A stretch of 47,204 nucleotides of DNA from an uncultured Oscillibacter sp. (GCA_910589315.1 CAJUTB010000022.1:1-47204); one strand, 5' to 3'. Shown: positions 16,715 to 25,251, counted from the stretch's first letter. Notes: generated from the sequence alone by a model not told the origin. Numbers and translations: made by a program.

Positions 16715-16743
16715 AGTATACTGCGTTTCCAATAATTACACAA
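16715..16743 (-). promoter_or_regulatory. Promoter for the 45-residue ORF
   Basis: On the minus strand, TTGTGT (16743-16738) and TATACT (16720-16715) are separated by 17 bp. The -35 is weak and the -10 good. It lies in the 100-bp gap divergent from lysR, so LysR could regulate it. Confidence 0.45.
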
Positions 16744-16785
16744 GCGAATTATTTTTATGTTATCCATGCGAAAAAGGAATGTATC

Positions 16786-17682
16786 ATGAATACGACAAAA
16801 TGTCAGATTTTTCTAAAGGCCGCAGAGCTGGGAAGCCTCACCCGTGCGGCGGAGGACATGGGATACACCCAATCGGCGGTGAGCCGGTCCATCGCGGACC
16901 TGGAGCGGGAATGGGACGTAAGCCTGCTGACCCGCGGCAAGGACGGCGTGCTTTTAACCGCACAGGGGGAATCGCTTCTGCCCTATATCCAGGCCCTGTG
17001 CAACGCGGAACGGACCTTGGAAACCCAGGTCTCGGACCTCCACGGCCTGACCCGGGGCCTCCTGCGGGTGGGGACGTTCACCAGCGTTTCCATCCACTGG
17101 CTTCCGGGCATCATGAAAGGGTTTTTGGACCGTTATCCCGGCATTCAATTTGAATTGGTGAGCAAATGGGAATTTACGGAGGTTGAGGAGCTGGTCCGGC
17201 GGGGCCAAGTGGACTGCGGGTTTCTGGGCCTGCCGGTAGGGGATGCGCTGGACGCCTCGTTTCTCCGGCGGGACCGGATGCTGGCCGTTCTGCCAAAGAG
17301 CCATCCCCTAGCCCATGCGGAACGCTATCCAATGGCCCGTTTCACCCAGGACCCGTTTATTTTAATCCGGGAGCATTGGGACATGGAGATTGACCGTATT
17401 TTTCAGGAGGAAGGCTTCCGTCCCAATATCCAGTACGCCCTGAGCGATGACTTTGCGATTCTGGCAATGGTGGAGCAGGGCCTGGGGGTGAGTATTTTGT
17501 CCGAGATGGTGGTGCGGAGCAGCAGCCGCCAGGTGGCCGCCCTTCCGCTGGAACGCCCCCGGTTCCGGGAGATCGGATTTGCCGTGCGGCGGGGCGAATC
17601 GCTTCCGCCGCTGACCCGCCGCTTCCGGGAATTTGTGTTGGAATGGCTCGCGGACCATCCAGCTTTTGAGGAGAACCTGTGA
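16786..17682 (+). CDS. LysR-family transcriptional regulator
   Basis: This 298-residue regulator has an N-terminal helix-turn-helix (FLKAAELGSLTRAAEDMGYTQSAVSRSIADLE) at about residues 7-38. A periplasmic-binding-protein-like effector domain follows, starting near LLRVGTFTSVSIHWLP. LysR here means the protein family, not control of lysine genes. It starts at the ATG at 16786 with AAGGA upstream and ends in the shared terminator at 17717-17746. It lies between the NhaC-type transporter and the convergent LysO-type exporter, so one of them, or the divergent small ORF, is a plausible target. The effector is unknown. Confidence 0.93.
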   Translation: MNTTKCQIFLKAAELGSLTRAAEDMGYTQSAVSRSIADLEREWDVSLLTRGKDGVLLTAQGESLLPYIQALCNAERTLETQVSDLHGLTRGLLRVGTFTSVSIHWLPGIMKGFLDRYPGIQFELVSKWEFTEVEELVRRGQVDCGFLGLPVGDALDASFLRRDRMLAVLPKSHPLAHAERYPMARFTQDPFILIREHWDMEIDRIFQEEGFRPNIQYALSDDFAILAMVEQGLGVSILSEMVVRSSSRQVAALPLERPRFREIGFAVRRGESLPPLTRRFREFVLEWLADHPAFEENL

Positions 17683-17716
17683 CCGGTTTCCCCGAAATCT
17701 CGAACGGAAAACATAA

Positions 17717-17746
17717 AAACGCGGCTGGTTTCCGCCAGCCGCGTTT
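17717..17746. terminator. Bidirectional terminator lysR / LysO-type gene
   Basis: A 12-bp perfect stem AAACGCGGCTGG (17717-17728) with CCAGCCGCGTTT (17735-17746) lies between convergent genes. The A-rich bases on one side and T-rich bases on the other let it act in both directions. Confidence 0.8.
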
Positions 17747-17757
17747 CTCTGTTTACG

Positions 17758-18726
17758 TCACAGGGCAATAATGCCCGATACCGCCACCGGCACCGCCAGG
17801 GAGAGCAATACGCCGCTGGTAAAGGAATAAATGGTAATGCGTTCATGCGTTGCCCCTACCACCACCGGAAGCACCGTATCCATCGCGGCGGCCCCCGGCA
17901 GGGCGACGCATTCCACATAACCGATGTACTTGGAGACCAGTGGAATTGCCAGAATCGCAAAGATCTCCCGCATCACGTTCGCCAGAAAACAGACGGCGGA
18001 AACCGGGAGCGAATAGGGGGCCAGCAGCGTCGGGGCCAGGGAGTACCACCCCAAGCCCGCCGAAACAGCCATAGAATCTTTTGGCCCGAGGCTGAGCGCG
18101 ACCCCCACCAAGGCCGCCGCTGCCAAAGAGCCGATTCCCACAGCCAACGGCACAAGCAGAACCTTGAAACCCGCCGTTTTGATGTCGGAAACCATCGTCC
18201 CTTGCCGTCCCATGTCCGTACCGACGAGAAACAGGAGGAGATACAATCCAATATCAATCACCGTTCCGCAATATTGGACAATGGAGTCCGGCACAACAAA
18301 ATATCCCGCCAGCATCCCCAGGGCTACTGCGGCGACAATCCATTTCGTCAGGGAGTTATCGGCCTTTTGGGTCTCGTCATGGGCGGTTTCCTCCGCATTG
18401 CCGCTGCCGCGGGGCAGGCCAAACCGGTCCAGCTTCAAAACGAAACGCCGCAGGAAAGTCACCGCCAGAACGGAACCGGCCATCGCTGCGACGGTGATCA
18501 AAAAGGCGGACAGGCCGATCTGGCCCAGGGAAGCTATCACTTCCTCATCCGCCCCGAGCTTCACCCCCAGGGACACAATTAAAATCATCAAAGCCGCCAG
18601 CTGAAGCCTCCCCAGCCAGGGAAGAGGGCGATCCCGCACAGCGGGCCGGGACCCCACAAACGCGCCCACCGCCACAGCGGCAGTATAACCAATCAAGCTC
18701 ACAAGGGTGCCGAGAGCGGCCTGCAT
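17758..18726 (-). CDS. lysO: LysO-family (DUF340-type) lysine exporter
   Basis: This 322-residue membrane protein has about eight to ten hydrophobic segments. LysO (YbjE) of E. coli exports lysine. The family pattern is visible: a small N-terminal half, then the second-half blocks LLLFLVGTDMGRQG, GLGWYSLAPTLLAPYSLPVSAVCFLANVMREI and GAAAMDTVLPVVVGATHE. These acidic and polar residues within helices are typical of the group. The start chosen is the ATG at 18726 (complement); the Met at 18732 is an alternative, and the open frame to 18768 runs across a TATACT -10-like box. Its location beside a lysine-fermentation operon supports a lysine-related role. Confidence 0.8.
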   Translation of the reverse strand: MQAALGTLVSLIGYTAAVAVGAFVGSRPAVRDRPLPWLGRLQLAALMILIVSLGVKLGADEEVIASLGQIGLSAFLITVAAMAGSVLAVTFLRRFVLKLDRFGLPRGSGNAEETAHDETQKADNSLTKWIVAAVALGMLAGYFVVPDSIVQYCGTVIDIGLYLLLFLVGTDMGRQGTMVSDIKTAGFKVLLVPLAVGIGSLAAAALVGVALSLGPKDSMAVSAGLGWYSLAPTLLAPYSLPVSAVCFLANVMREIFAILAIPLVSKYIGYVECVALPGAAAMDTVLPVVVGATHERITIYSFTSGVLLSLAVPVAVSGIIAL

Positions 18727-18808
18727 AATCATCCATCCATTCCATTTGTATTTTACCCAGTATACCATGCCGTCCCGGAAATTACAACCATGCGCGCACC
18801 TTTGGCGG

Positions 18809-20101
18809 TTATTTCACAGCCGCTTCTTTCGCTTCCTCTGTTTCTTTCGTATCAAACGACGCTTTCAGCTTGGAGTAGAGGATATCCTGGCTGGAATACA
18901 AGCTGCTGTAACCCGAGAGCATATAGCTCAAACCGCAGGCCAGGGCGAAGTAAAGCAGTCCGTCGCCGCCGAACAGCTCCACCGCCAGAAACACGGAAGC
19001 AAGGGGGCAGTTTGTCGCGCCGCAGAAAACGGAGATCAGCCCCACCGCCGCCGCAAAGCCCGACGGGATTCCCAGCAGCGGTCCGGCCACACAGCCAAAG
19101 GTCGCGCCGACGAAAAACGACGGCACAACTTCTCCCCCCTTGAAGCCCGCTCCCAGGGTGACGGCGGTGAACACCAGCTTCAGCAGAAACGCCGCGGGAT
19201 GCGCGGTCCCCTGCTCCACAGCGGCGGCAATGACGTCCATTCCTGCGCCGTTATAATCCGTCGTGCCCAGGAGGGCCGTCAAAACGGCCACAACCGCGCC
19301 GCCCGCCAGGGCGCGAATCCAGGGATTGGAAATCCGTTTTGCAAACTGGCGTCCAGTAAAATGGATGGTCTCGCAGAATACCACCGACAAAAGCGCGCAC
19401 ATCGCCGCCAATACGGTCACATAAATCAGCATATGCGCGGAAAGCTCCGGGATCTGTACGGAAAAATGTACCGGCACAACGCCCATATGTTCCGCCACGC
19501 CCAGGGCGGTCAAGGAGGCGGCGAGGCAGGGAATCAGCGCGGCATGCTGGATGTTGCCGACGCTGATGACGCCGATGGAGAAAATCGCCGCAGCCACCGG
19601 CGTCCCAAACAGCGCGGTAAAAAACGCCGCCATGCCCGCCATGGTGGAGGTGCGAAGGTCCGCGTCGTCCAGGCGAATGAGTTTTCCGGCGTGAAAACCC
19701 AGCGTTCCGCCCATTTGCAGGGCGGCCCCCTCCCGTCCGGCGGAACCGCCGAACAGGTGGGTTAAAATCGTGCCGAAAAAGATCGAGGGCAGGAGCAGAA
19801 AGGCCACCGGCTTTCCCTGCCGGATGGAGTCGAAAATATTGTTGGTGCCCTGCCCCTCGGTATGGGCCAGCTTATAGAGCGCCACGATCAGCAGGCCCCC
19901 CAGGGGCAAAAGCCAGATCAGCCAAGGATGTTCGCCCCGCAGTTCGGTTGCGTAGTCTACGCCGTGATGGAACCAGGAGCCGAGCACGCCGCAGAGCAGT
20001 CCCACCACAATTGCCAGCAGCAGCCATTTTCCAAACGCCAGCACATAGGCGACGGCTTCTTTCAGCCGGGTCTGAAGCATGTCGGAAAACTTGTTTTCCA
20101 T
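18809..20101 (-). CDS. ClC-family voltage-gated chloride channel/antiporter
   Basis: This 430-residue ClC protein has about ten or more membrane segments. The anion-path motif GSAGREGAALQMGG contains the gating-glutamate position (GREG). The second conserved motif GFKGGEVVPSFFVGA and the downstream TNCPLASVFLAVELFGG complete the ClC signature. There are no C-terminal CBS domains; the tail is short and charged. It starts at 20101 (complement), with GGGAGG upstream and a separate promoter at 20167-20195. Whether it is a channel or a chloride (or fluoride)/proton exchanger cannot be told. No functional link to its neighbours is evident. Confidence 0.93.
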   Translation of the reverse strand: MENKFSDMLQTRLKEAVAYVLAFGKWLLLAIVVGLLCGVLGSWFHHGVDYATELRGEHPWLIWLLPLGGLLIVALYKLAHTEGQGTNNIFDSIRQGKPVAFLLLPSIFFGTILTHLFGGSAGREGAALQMGGTLGFHAGKLIRLDDADLRTSTMAGMAAFFTALFGTPVAAAIFSIGVISVGNIQHAALIPCLAASLTALGVAEHMGVVPVHFSVQIPELSAHMLIYVTVLAAMCALLSVVFCETIHFTGRQFAKRISNPWIRALAGGAVVAVLTALLGTTDYNGAGMDVIAAAVEQGTAHPAAFLLKLVFTAVTLGAGFKGGEVVPSFFVGATFGCVAGPLLGIPSGFAAAVGLISVFCGATNCPLASVFLAVELFGGDGLLYFALACGLSYMLSGYSSLYSSQDILYSKLKASFDTKETEEAKEAAVK

Positions 20102-20166
20102 GGAAGCGGCCTCCCTTGGAAACCGGGATAGAGGTCCGGTTTCTTTGCGAAATCTTTACACACTTC

Positions 20167-20195
20167 AGTATAGAGGAATTCCCGCCAAATTACAA
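20167..20195 (-). promoter_or_regulatory. Promoter of the ClC gene
   Basis: On the minus strand, TTGTAA (20195-20190) and TATACT (20172-20167) are separated by 17 bp. The leader is about 60 bases. Confidence 0.6.
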
Positions 20196-20323
20196 TCGCT
20201 AAGAACTTGTTAAAATCTCAAAATTTTTGCGGTGATTTTTGACAGCGGAAACGACCGCTTTTGTACGCCGCCCCGTTTACGGCGTGTTCCGGACACCGTT
20301 CGGGTATAGCCCGGACATTTTGC

Positions 20324-20349
20324 AGGGGCAGGCCGCCGGACCTGCCCCT
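20324..20349. terminator. Hairpin downstream of the histidine kinase gene
   Basis: A 9-bp stem AGGGGCAGG/CCTGCCCCT (20324-20332 with 20341-20349) lies in the gap between the convergent-side end of the kinase gene and the ClC promoter. There is no real T-run, so terminator activity is uncertain. Confidence 0.3.
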
Positions 20350-20380
20350 TGCGTGAAATTCTGCGGAAAACCGGACCAAA

Positions 20381-22807
20381 TCACATCGACAGCGGGAACG
20401 TCACCACCGCGGTAAAGAGGTCTGCAACGGTCTCCACCCGGAAACAGCCTCCGCAGGCTTCCACAAAGCTCTTGACAATGCTCAGGCCCAAGCCGCTGCC
20501 GCCGTCGGTGCGGCTGGCGTCGCCCCGGACAAAACGGGCCGTGAAGTCCACGCCCTCCGGCAGTTCGGTCCGGGAGGTGTTGCGGACGCTCACATCCGCC
20601 TGTTCCTCCGATGTGTTCAGCGTCAAATAGACGCGGCTTCCTTCCAGCGCGTAGCGCAGGGCGTTGTCAATCAGATTCTGGAAAATCCGGTAAAGGCGTT
20701 TTCCATCGGCGGTAATCATGACCGGTTCTTCCGGCAGGTCGATCTTGAACGTCAGCGCGCTCCGCTGAATCGGGCCGTCCAGGTCGGCCAGGGTCTGTCG
20801 GAGGAGCTTGGCAAGGTCCAGGCGTTCCATCTGTACCGGGAGCTGGTCCGCCGCCGCCTTGCTGACCTCAAACACATCCTGCACCATGCCTTTCAGCCGC
20901 TGGGCCTTTTCATCGATAATCCTCGCATAATCCGCCGCCGCGGGTGGTAAATCCTCCTGGCGCAGAAGCTCGGCATAGGAGAGAATGGAGGTCAGGGGCG
21001 TTTTCAGGTCGTGGGAGACGTTGCTCACCAGTTCCACTTTCATCCGCTCGCTGCGGGTCTGTTCTTCCAGAGCGGCCTTCATACCCGCTTGGATGTCGTT
21101 CAGGGACTCCGCCGTTTTTTGCAGGTCGGCGTCCTCGGGCAGCTTCAGCGGAGTGGACAGGTTTCCGGCCCGGACGGTCTCCACCTGGTCCGCCAGAAGG
21201 CCCAGGTCCCGGGCCAAGCCCAGCTCCCGTCGGGCCAGGGCCGCCGCAGCCCCCGCCATCAACAGAACCGGAAGCAGGTACACTGTCCAGAGCAGCCAGG
21301 AGGGATAGCCGGTCAGGGTCATATTGATCAGGATGGACAACATCTCCACGGCCAGCAGGACCGCCATCAGAACGAACAGGGCCGCCCGGCGGCTGATCCG
21401 CTTTTCCACGGGCCGTTTCAGGTCTTTTGCCCGTAAAGCGCGCAGAAAGGGACGCAGCAAGGACCTCCGGGCCTCCTTGGGGTTGTGGCGGTGATCGTTG
21501 TGAATCAGCCAGAAGAACCACACCAGCATCAGCAATACCGGGATATTCCCCAGCAGCAGGCGCAGGAAAGACATCCCCAGCCCGATAACGCTGAAATAGT
21601 AACCGTCGTCCATGGCCCAGCAGAGTTCGCGCATCCCGTAGTAGAATTCCGGCAAACCCCTTCCGCAAATCAGGCATACCACCAGGAGAAGGCCGAGAAC
21701 AAAGCGGGCCTCCGTCCAGACATGGACGGTCCAGGAGGCTATTTTGGCGTCGGCAAACCGCTTGTGCCGCCGCAGAAGGAACCACACGCACAGCAGCAAG
21801 ACGCCCGAACCGCACAACGCCGCCTGGGTGCGGTAAAACTGATTGGCCTGCTCGACTTTCTGGGCAATCCAGTACATTCTGTTGTTCGAGTATTGGCTGC
21901 CGGTCTCATAGTCCACGCTGTAATAACGCACAGGGTTTGCGCGGACGGCCATATAAACGGTCACGCCGTCCAGCTGTTCGTTAGCGGGGAAGTTCTCGTA
22001 GCCTGGGACAAACCACTGGGATTCCTCATTGTAAAAGCCGCCGCCGTATACGTCCAGCTCCACGCCGTCCTTGTAAATGCGGGCCTCGCCGTTTTCAAAA
22101 ATCAGATAGAAATTGTACTCCGAATTGGTCCGCAGCTTGAACAGGGACTTATCCCCGTTGGGGGCGTTGGTGTACTCCCGCTGGTCCTCCCCCGTACCGC
22201 CCTTGATATAGTAGATCACGTTTTTGTCATACTGGTAATTGGCATCTTTGGGAATTTCCCGCTCCGATTCCGGCTGGACCGTCTGCCAGCCGCCCGGCTC
22301 GAGTTCCACAAGATACGCGCCGCCGCTCTCGCTGACCGCGCTTCCGGTGTCAAAGTTTTTCCACAGGAAATACGGACTCCGCTGCACTTCCGCCACACCT
22401 GCTCTGGTTTGCTCCTGAGCAAGACAGGTGTCTTCCAGCTCGCGCATGATCACACTGTCATATGCCAGGCCGTCGTAAAACTCCCAGTATTCCCGGTCGT
22501 AAATGTCCAGCTTCCCTCCGGCCCCCAGGGTCAGAAAGTCCCGCAGGCTGCCGGCAACCTCTGCGCGAAAGGATTCGGTCTCCTGCCAGCCGCCGGTAAA
22601 AAAGGACGGCGTCAGATCCCGTTCCCAGGCAATCTGCGCACCAACGGCCATCAGGCTTTGCAGTACCAGCGTCACCCCCAGGAAGAACGCCAGAAAGCCG
22701 ATGCCAGCCTTGACTCCGCCGGGACGTTTTTCCTTTGCCTCTCCCAGCGCCGCTTTCACTCGGTCCGCCACAAAATACTCCAGTTCCTCGCCGGGGTTGT
22801 TATCCAT
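20381..22807 (-). CDS. Membrane sensor histidine kinase
   Basis: This kinase of about 808 residues has a first membrane segment at about residues 35-55 and a large extracytoplasmic domain to about residue 325. Several more membrane segments lie in the 325-530 region, more than the two of a standard sensor. A HisKA domain has the phosphoacceptor His at about residue 599 in NVSHDLKTPLTSI. HATPase_c has DNALRYALEG and GGSGLGLSIVKSFVEACGG. The start chosen is the ATG at 22807, which overlaps the regulator stop by eight bases. A TTG at 22828 is an alternative. It is co-transcribed downstream of the response regulator. The signal is unknown. Confidence 0.92.
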   Translation of the reverse strand: MDNNPGEELEYFVADRVKAALGEAKEKRPGGVKAGIGFLAFFLGVTLVLQSLMAVGAQIAWERDLTPSFFTGGWQETESFRAEVAGSLRDFLTLGAGGKLDIYDREYWEFYDGLAYDSVIMRELEDTCLAQEQTRAGVAEVQRSPYFLWKNFDTGSAVSESGGAYLVELEPGGWQTVQPESEREIPKDANYQYDKNVIYYIKGGTGEDQREYTNAPNGDKSLFKLRTNSEYNFYLIFENGEARIYKDGVELDVYGGGFYNEESQWFVPGYENFPANEQLDGVTVYMAVRANPVRYYSVDYETGSQYSNNRMYWIAQKVEQANQFYRTQAALCGSGVLLLCVWFLLRRHKRFADAKIASWTVHVWTEARFVLGLLLVVCLICGRGLPEFYYGMRELCWAMDDGYYFSVIGLGMSFLRLLLGNIPVLLMLVWFFWLIHNDHRHNPKEARRSLLRPFLRALRAKDLKRPVEKRISRRAALFVLMAVLLAVEMLSILINMTLTGYPSWLLWTVYLLPVLLMAGAAAALARRELGLARDLGLLADQVETVRAGNLSTPLKLPEDADLQKTAESLNDIQAGMKAALEEQTRSERMKVELVSNVSHDLKTPLTSILSYAELLRQEDLPPAAADYARIIDEKAQRLKGMVQDVFEVSKAAADQLPVQMERLDLAKLLRQTLADLDGPIQRSALTFKIDLPEEPVMITADGKRLYRIFQNLIDNALRYALEGSRVYLTLNTSEEQADVSVRNTSRTELPEGVDFTARFVRGDASRTDGGSGLGLSIVKSFVEACGGCFRVETVADLFTAVVTFPLSM

Positions 22808-23501
22808 GCCGTTCCATTTTGTATCCAATGCCCCACACCACCTTAATATAATCTGGCTCTTTGGGATTCAGCTCAATTTTTTCACGAATGCGCCGGATGT
22901 GAACCATGACGGTGTTTTCACAGGAGAACGCGTCCTCGTTCCAGACCCGCCGGTAAATTTCTTCGGCGGGAAAAATCTGTCCCAGGTTCTTCATAAACAG
23001 ATCGACGATTTTCCGTTCCGTCGCGGTGAGCTTCACCTCGTCTCCATCGGCCCGGAGGACGCGCCCGGCGGGGTCGTAGGAAAGACGGCCGTTGACAATC
23101 TGCCCGGAGCGTTCCTCGGCGTGTACGTCCCCCAGGGACGTGTAACGCCGGAGCTGGCTGCGGACGCGGGCAACCAATTCCTGGGGGTTGTAGGGCTTGG
23201 TCACGTAGTCGTCGGCTCCCATGGACAGGCCAAGGATTTTGTCGGTGTCCTCGCTTTTGGCGGAGAGGACGATAACGGGCAAATTCCGCCGTTCGCGGAT
23301 GCGGAGCAGGGCCGACAAACCGTCCAGCTTCGGCATCATGACATCAATCAAAATGAGCTTGACCGCCGGGTCCAGGCACTGGTCCACCGCCTCCAGGCCG
23401 TTGTAGGCCCGCCGGACGGAATAGCCCTCCTTTTCCAGCACAATGGCAATTGCCCCCACGATCTCGGGGTCGTCGTCCACAACCAAAATACATTCGTTCA
23501 T
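22800..23501 (-). CDS. OmpR-family response regulator
   Basis: This 233-residue regulator has a receiver domain with the acidic pocket VVDDDPE at residues 7-13, phosphoacceptor Asp53 in LILIDVMMPKLDG, the conserved SAK and KPYNPQEL lysine. A winged-helix DNA-binding domain follows (LTATERKIVDLFMKN to VWGIGYKM). It starts at the ATG at 23501 (complement) after GGGAGG. It overlaps the kinase gene downstream, so the two are translated together. Three TTCTTACA repeats upstream (23545-23586) have the 11-bp spacing typical of OmpR-type binding sites and suggest self-regulation. Confidence 0.95.
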   Translation of the reverse strand: MNECILVVDDDPEIVGAIAIVLEKEGYSVRRAYNGLEAVDQCLDPAVKLILIDVMMPKLDGLSALLRIRERRNLPVIVLSAKSEDTDKILGLSMGADDYVTKPYNPQELVARVRSQLRRYTSLGDVHAEERSGQIVNGRLSYDPAGRVLRADGDEVKLTATERKIVDLFMKNLGQIFPAEEIYRRVWNEDAFSCENTVMVHIRRIREKIELNPKEPDYIKVVWGIGYKMERHG

Positions 23502-23544
23502 CACAATGAGCCTCCCTTTGAGCTGTAACCAGCTTAACATAGAA

Positions 23545-23586
23545 TTCTTACAAACAACTCGACAAAATTCTTACAGATTTCTTACA
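23545..23586 (-). promoter_or_regulatory. Direct repeats upstream of the two-component operon
   Basis: TTCTTACA occurs at 23545, 23568 and 23579 (TGTAAGAA on the minus strand); starts are 23 and 11 bp apart, close to one and two helical turns. A possible minus-strand promoter TTGTCG-18 bp-TATGTT lies among them. The pattern fits tandem OmpR-family dimer binding. Confidence 0.5.
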
Positions 23587-23632
23587 ATTATACAGACCTG
23601 CCCTCCGCCGCTTCCACCGCCGCCGGGAACGG

Positions 23633-23661
23633 TTGACAAATATCCGCCGCTATGGTATAAG
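23633..23661 (+). promoter_or_regulatory. Promoter of the shikimate-kinase-like gene
   Basis: TTGACA (23633-23638) and TATAAG (23656-23661) are separated by 17 bp. Transcription would start near 23668. Confidence 0.8.
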
Positions 23662-23708
23662 TTTGGTGGCAAACGCCGGACAAGAATATGCAGAGAATTG
23701 GTGAAACC

Positions 23709-24224
23709 ATGAAGAATATTATATTGATTGGTATGCCCGGAACGGGCAAGAGCGTCGTAGGCCGCGCCCTGGCGGAACGCCTGCGCTATGAATTTGTGGA
23801 TGTCGACGACCTGATTATAGAAGCCGCCGGAGAGGAAACCCTGGCCGACGTTCTCCGCAAGCGGGGCGTAAACGACTTTCTCTCCCTGGAAAGCAAGGTC
23901 GCGGAGACGCTGAACATCGAAAATACCGTCATCGCCACTGGCGGGAGCATGGTGCTCTCAGACAGAGCCATGTCCCATCTGAAGGAAAACGGCATTGCCG
24001 TTTGGCTGGAAACGCCCCTCTCCCAGATTTCCCAGCGGATGCCGGACGACCTGTCCGACCGCGCCATAGCGGCCCCCGCCAACATGACCCTGCGGGACAT
24101 CTACGAGGAACGGGAAGGGCTGTACGCCCAATATGCCGACCTGATTGTGGCCAGCCGCGACGGCGAGCACGCAACCGCCCAGCAGGTGGAAGAAGTGATG
24201 CGAACCGTGGGTATGCGCCTGTAA
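23709..24224 (+). CDS. Shikimate-kinase-like P-loop kinase
   Basis: This 171-residue protein has the shikimate kinase layout: Walker A GMPGTGKSVVG at residues 8-18, DVDDLI, a second-region ATGGS, and a C-terminal EEREGLYAQYADLIV. Two usual substrate-binding features differ. The FRxxE motif, whose Arg binds shikimate, reads FLSLE here, and GGG is GGS. True shikimate phosphorylation is therefore uncertain, though I believe similar FLxLE proteins are common in Clostridia under this name. The start at 23709 gives a standard N-terminus; the ATG at 23688 is also downstream of the promoter. It is a single-gene unit with no other aromatic-pathway genes nearby. Confidence 0.75.
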   Translation: MKNIILIGMPGTGKSVVGRALAERLRYEFVDVDDLIIEAAGEETLADVLRKRGVNDFLSLESKVAETLNIENTVIATGGSMVLSDRAMSHLKENGIAVWLETPLSQISQRMPDDLSDRAIAAPANMTLRDIYEEREGLYAQYADLIVASRDGEHATAQQVEEVMRTVGMRL

Positions 24225-24231
24225 GCTGCCG

Positions 24232-24263
24232 AAAAATCCTCCGGAAAACCGGAGGATTTTTTC
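24232..24263 (+). terminator. Terminator after the kinase gene
   Basis: Stem ATCCTCCGG/CCGGAGGAT with an AAAA loop, flanked by A's and followed by a T-run (to about 24262), lies between convergent genes. It can also serve the minus-strand metal-binding gene. Confidence 0.85.
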
Positions 24264-24267
24264 TCTG

Positions 24268-25251
24268 CTATCCGCCAAATGCCGCCTTCAGCGTCTGAAG
24301 ATTTCCCTCCATCAGCGAGACATAGGTTGCCCCCGCCTCCAGCTCCGCTTTGCTGACGTTGTGACAGGTGTGAAACATCGCCGTCCCAGCCCCTGCGGCC
24401 TCCGCGATGCTGTCGGCAACCAGGTGATTGGAAAACTCCAGATACCAGACGGTGGACAGACCCTTTTCCCGCACTTTTTCCGTCAGAAAGGCCACCGTTG
24501 CCGCGGACGGTTCCGTCTGCGCCCCGCAGCCGGGGAAGGCCGCATAATAATCCAGGTCATAGGCTTCCGCGAAATACAGCAGCGGGAAACGGTCGCCAAA
24601 GATAATCGTCCGGTCCTCCAGACCGTCGAAAAACGCGGAAAACTTAGCATCCAGACGGTCGATTTCAGCGGCGTAGGCTTCCGCCGCCGTTTGGTACGCC
24701 TCGCTGTGTTCCGGGTCCAGCCCGGCCAGTGTGCCGCCGATGATGCGGGTAATCGTAGCGGCGTTTTCCGGCGCGGTCCAGACGTGTTCGTCCATGCCCG
24801 TCACTACCCCCAGCCCCTGGTCCTCCCGGCCGTGGTCATGGTCCTCGTGTTCGTGATCGTGCGAATGCCCTGGAAGGCTCTGCATCCCTTCCCGTTCCTG
24901 TTCTTCCAGCAGGTCCACGCAGTCCACCATCCGCAGGGCGGTTCCCTCCATGTCAATGGCGGACAAAATCGTCTCAACCCAGGCGTCGGACTCGCCGCCC
25001 AGGTAAATGAACAAATCACACTGCTGCACCCGCAGAATGTCCGCGGGCGTCGGCTCATAGGAATGACTCTCCGCTCCCGGCGGGAGCAGAAGGGATACAT
25101 TGGCAAATTCGCCGCCAGCCTTTCGGGCAAAGTCGTAGGCCGGAAATACCGAAGCCACCACTTGCAACCGTCCGTCCGACTTCTCCGGTATGGCCGGACC
25201 GCAGCCGCACAGCAAAACCAGGCACACCAGCGCCGCTAAAATTCGTTTCAT
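24268..25251 (-). CDS. ZnuA/AdcA-type zinc-binding lipoprotein
   Basis: This 327-residue cluster A-I metal-binding protein of ABC transporters starts with a signal peptide and lipobox (LLCGC) at residues 13-17. Likely metal ligands are the His in ESHSYEPTP (about residue 63), the His in GMDEHVW (about 156), and the later FGDRFPLLYF and CGAQTEPS blocks. A His-rich loop (seven His in residues 129-140) is typical of zinc-specific members. No permease or ATPase gene is adjacent. The ATG at 25251 (complement) is preceded by AAAGGA at a rather long 13-base distance. It may feed a transporter encoded elsewhere. Confidence 0.88.
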   Translation of the reverse strand: MKRILAALVCLVLLCGCGPAIPEKSDGRLQVVASVFPAYDFARKAGGEFANVSLLLPPGAESHSYEPTPADILRVQQCDLFIYLGGESDAWVETILSAIDMEGTALRMVDCVDLLEEQEREGMQSLPGHSHDHEHEDHDHGREDQGLGVVTGMDEHVWTAPENAATITRIIGGTLAGLDPEHSEAYQTAAEAYAAEIDRLDAKFSAFFDGLEDRTIIFGDRFPLLYFAEAYDLDYYAAFPGCGAQTEPSAATVAFLTEKVREKGLSTVWYLEFSNHLVADSIAEAAGAGTAMFHTCHNVSKAELEAGATYVSLMEGNLQTLKAAFGG

